NCBI GenBank assembly: GCA_016867955.1
Contig: VGIE01000159.1
Location: 1-5,919 of the forward strand
Length of the DNA stretch: 5,919 nt
Direction of reading: 5' to 3'
Origin: Betaproteobacteria bacterium
GTDB taxonomy: Bacteria; Pseudomonadota; Gammaproteobacteria; Burkholderiales; SG8-39
Shown here: positions 5,469-5,919 of the stretch, one piece after another
Layout: every line of letters starts with the position of its first letter
Position numbering within the stretch: position 1 is the first letter of the stretch
The notes under the pieces: model-generated
Seen by the model: only the letters and a program-made list of their open reading frames with translations
Databases searched by the model: none
Told to the model about the DNA's origin: nothing
Translations under genes and position numbers: made by a program

Positions 5469-5833
5469 CAGTCAGCGAGTTCGGAAAAGGCAAGGCCTTT
5501 CACCTGCGCGCCCTCGCGCCGATGGGTTATGAACTGATCATGGAGTTACCGGCCTCGGTAACGGGTCACGGCGACGTCGCCGGTCTTGGCGTTCCACCCA
5601 CGCCTGATTTCTGGATTGCCGGTGGCATGCCGAACGTGCCGCCGATGCGCGTCGCCTTCCACGTCGCGGGTCTGCCACTGGTGGACGCGTTCTACAGGGC
5701 CGCCATTGCGGCTGGCGGGCGCGACAACGGCGCCCCGGGCCTGCACCCGCACTACCACCCGAACCATGACGCCGCTTTCCTACTGGATCCCGACGGACAC
5801 CATATCGAGGCTATTTGTCATGATGCTGCGTGA
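5447..5833 (+). CDS. VOC superfamily (glyoxalase/bleomycin-resistance fold) protein
   Basis: A 128-residue single-chain vicinal-oxygen-chelate protein of the short glyoxalase-like family common in proteobacteria; members are small metalloenzymes or binding proteins, mostly of unknown substrate. Marks: MLDHTGLTVSEF (1-12) with H4 as the first expected metal ligand, APMGYEL (24-30), PDFWI (53-57), VDAFYRAAIAAGGRDNGAPG (79-98), the YHPNHDAAFLLDPDGHHIEA stretch (103-122) and E121 as the last expected ligand. The middle ligand position, where relatives I remember have PIHVAFRV, here reads PMRVAFHV, with arginine at 68 and a histidine at 72 instead. The length is normal. GGAGG (5431-5435) lies 11 bases before the ATG, a little far but acceptable. 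The 223-bp spacer separates it from the LLM operon, so it is probably transcribed on its own or with the small ORF upstream. Confidence 0.88.
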   Translation: MLDHTGLTVSEFGKGKAFHLRALAPMGYELIMELPASVTGHGDVAGLGVPPTPDFWIAGGMPNVPPMRVAFHVAGLPLVDAFYRAAIAAGGRDNGAPGLHPHYHPNHDAAFLLDPDGHHIEAICHDAA

Positions 5834-5919
5834 GCGGCCCAACCTAAACTGCAACAGGAGTGCCCGAGGGCATCGCTATTGGATTCACGCCGTGCTTGGC
5901 TCGCTGGCGCCCGGGGAAG

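Noticed and set aside
5823..5919. An open frame starting within the end of the VOC gene and running off the window
   Set aside because: Only about 32 codons are visible, with no ribosome site and no recognisable sequence; the last 86 bases could equally be spacer.
1..5919. CRISPR array, tRNA, rRNA, transposase or phage genes
   Set aside because: No regularly spaced direct repeats, cloverleaf-like sequence, rRNA segments or recombinase motifs were seen on either strand.

Overview
The window is GC-rich, with strong G/C at third codon positions and dense GC-rich antisense frames. Its gene content suggests a betaproteobacterium, most likely Burkholderiales. The main pointers are a Bug/TctC-type solute-binding protein (a family hugely expanded in that order), a CaiB-type CoA-transferase beside a luciferase-like oxidoreductase, and a nested palindromic intergenic element of a kind I remember from Burkholderiales and Xanthomonadaceae genomes. 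The organism assignment is inference from family content; there is no rRNA or other marker gene here.

Layout. Positions 1-50 show nothing I can name. Positions 51-375 hold a non-coding nested inverted-repeat element built from a series of hairpins arranged almost symmetrically around a centre near 222. Next is a plus-strand SnoaL_4/NTF2-like gene (424-933). It converges, with a 34-bp gap, on a minus-strand Bug-family periplasmic binding protein gene (968-1984) interrupted by one in-frame TAG. A 233-bp divergent spacer (1985-2217) carries a perfect TATAAT box facing the Bug gene. On the other side is a plus-strand gene for a membrane-anchored AsmA-like protein (2218-2946), also interrupted by a single in-frame TAG. 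A 98-bp spacer with palindromes leads to a probable two-gene operon: a CaiB/BaiF class III CoA-transferase (3045-4241) and a TIGR03619-like LLM-class oxidoreductase (4264-5223), 22 bp apart. A 223-bp spacer with an unusually AT-rich 75-bp patch and a possible 56-codon small ORF precedes a VOC/glyoxalase-fold gene (5447-5833). The last 86 bases hold nothing supportable.

How the genes may work together. The CoA-transferase would activate a carboxylic acid as its CoA thioester, and the LLM protein would oxidise or reduce a substrate in the same pathway. The SnoaL_4 and VOC proteins are small single-fold enzymes often found beside such catabolic genes, and a Bug protein would bind a carboxylate in the periplasm. 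This fits an accessory uptake-and-catabolism cluster for an organic acid, but the substrate cannot be read from the sequence.

The most notable observations are the two single amber lesions in adjacent divergent genes, both at a probable glutamine codon in the same CTAGA context and both with intact reading frame on each side, and the elaborate nested palindrome upstream of the SnoaL_4 gene.
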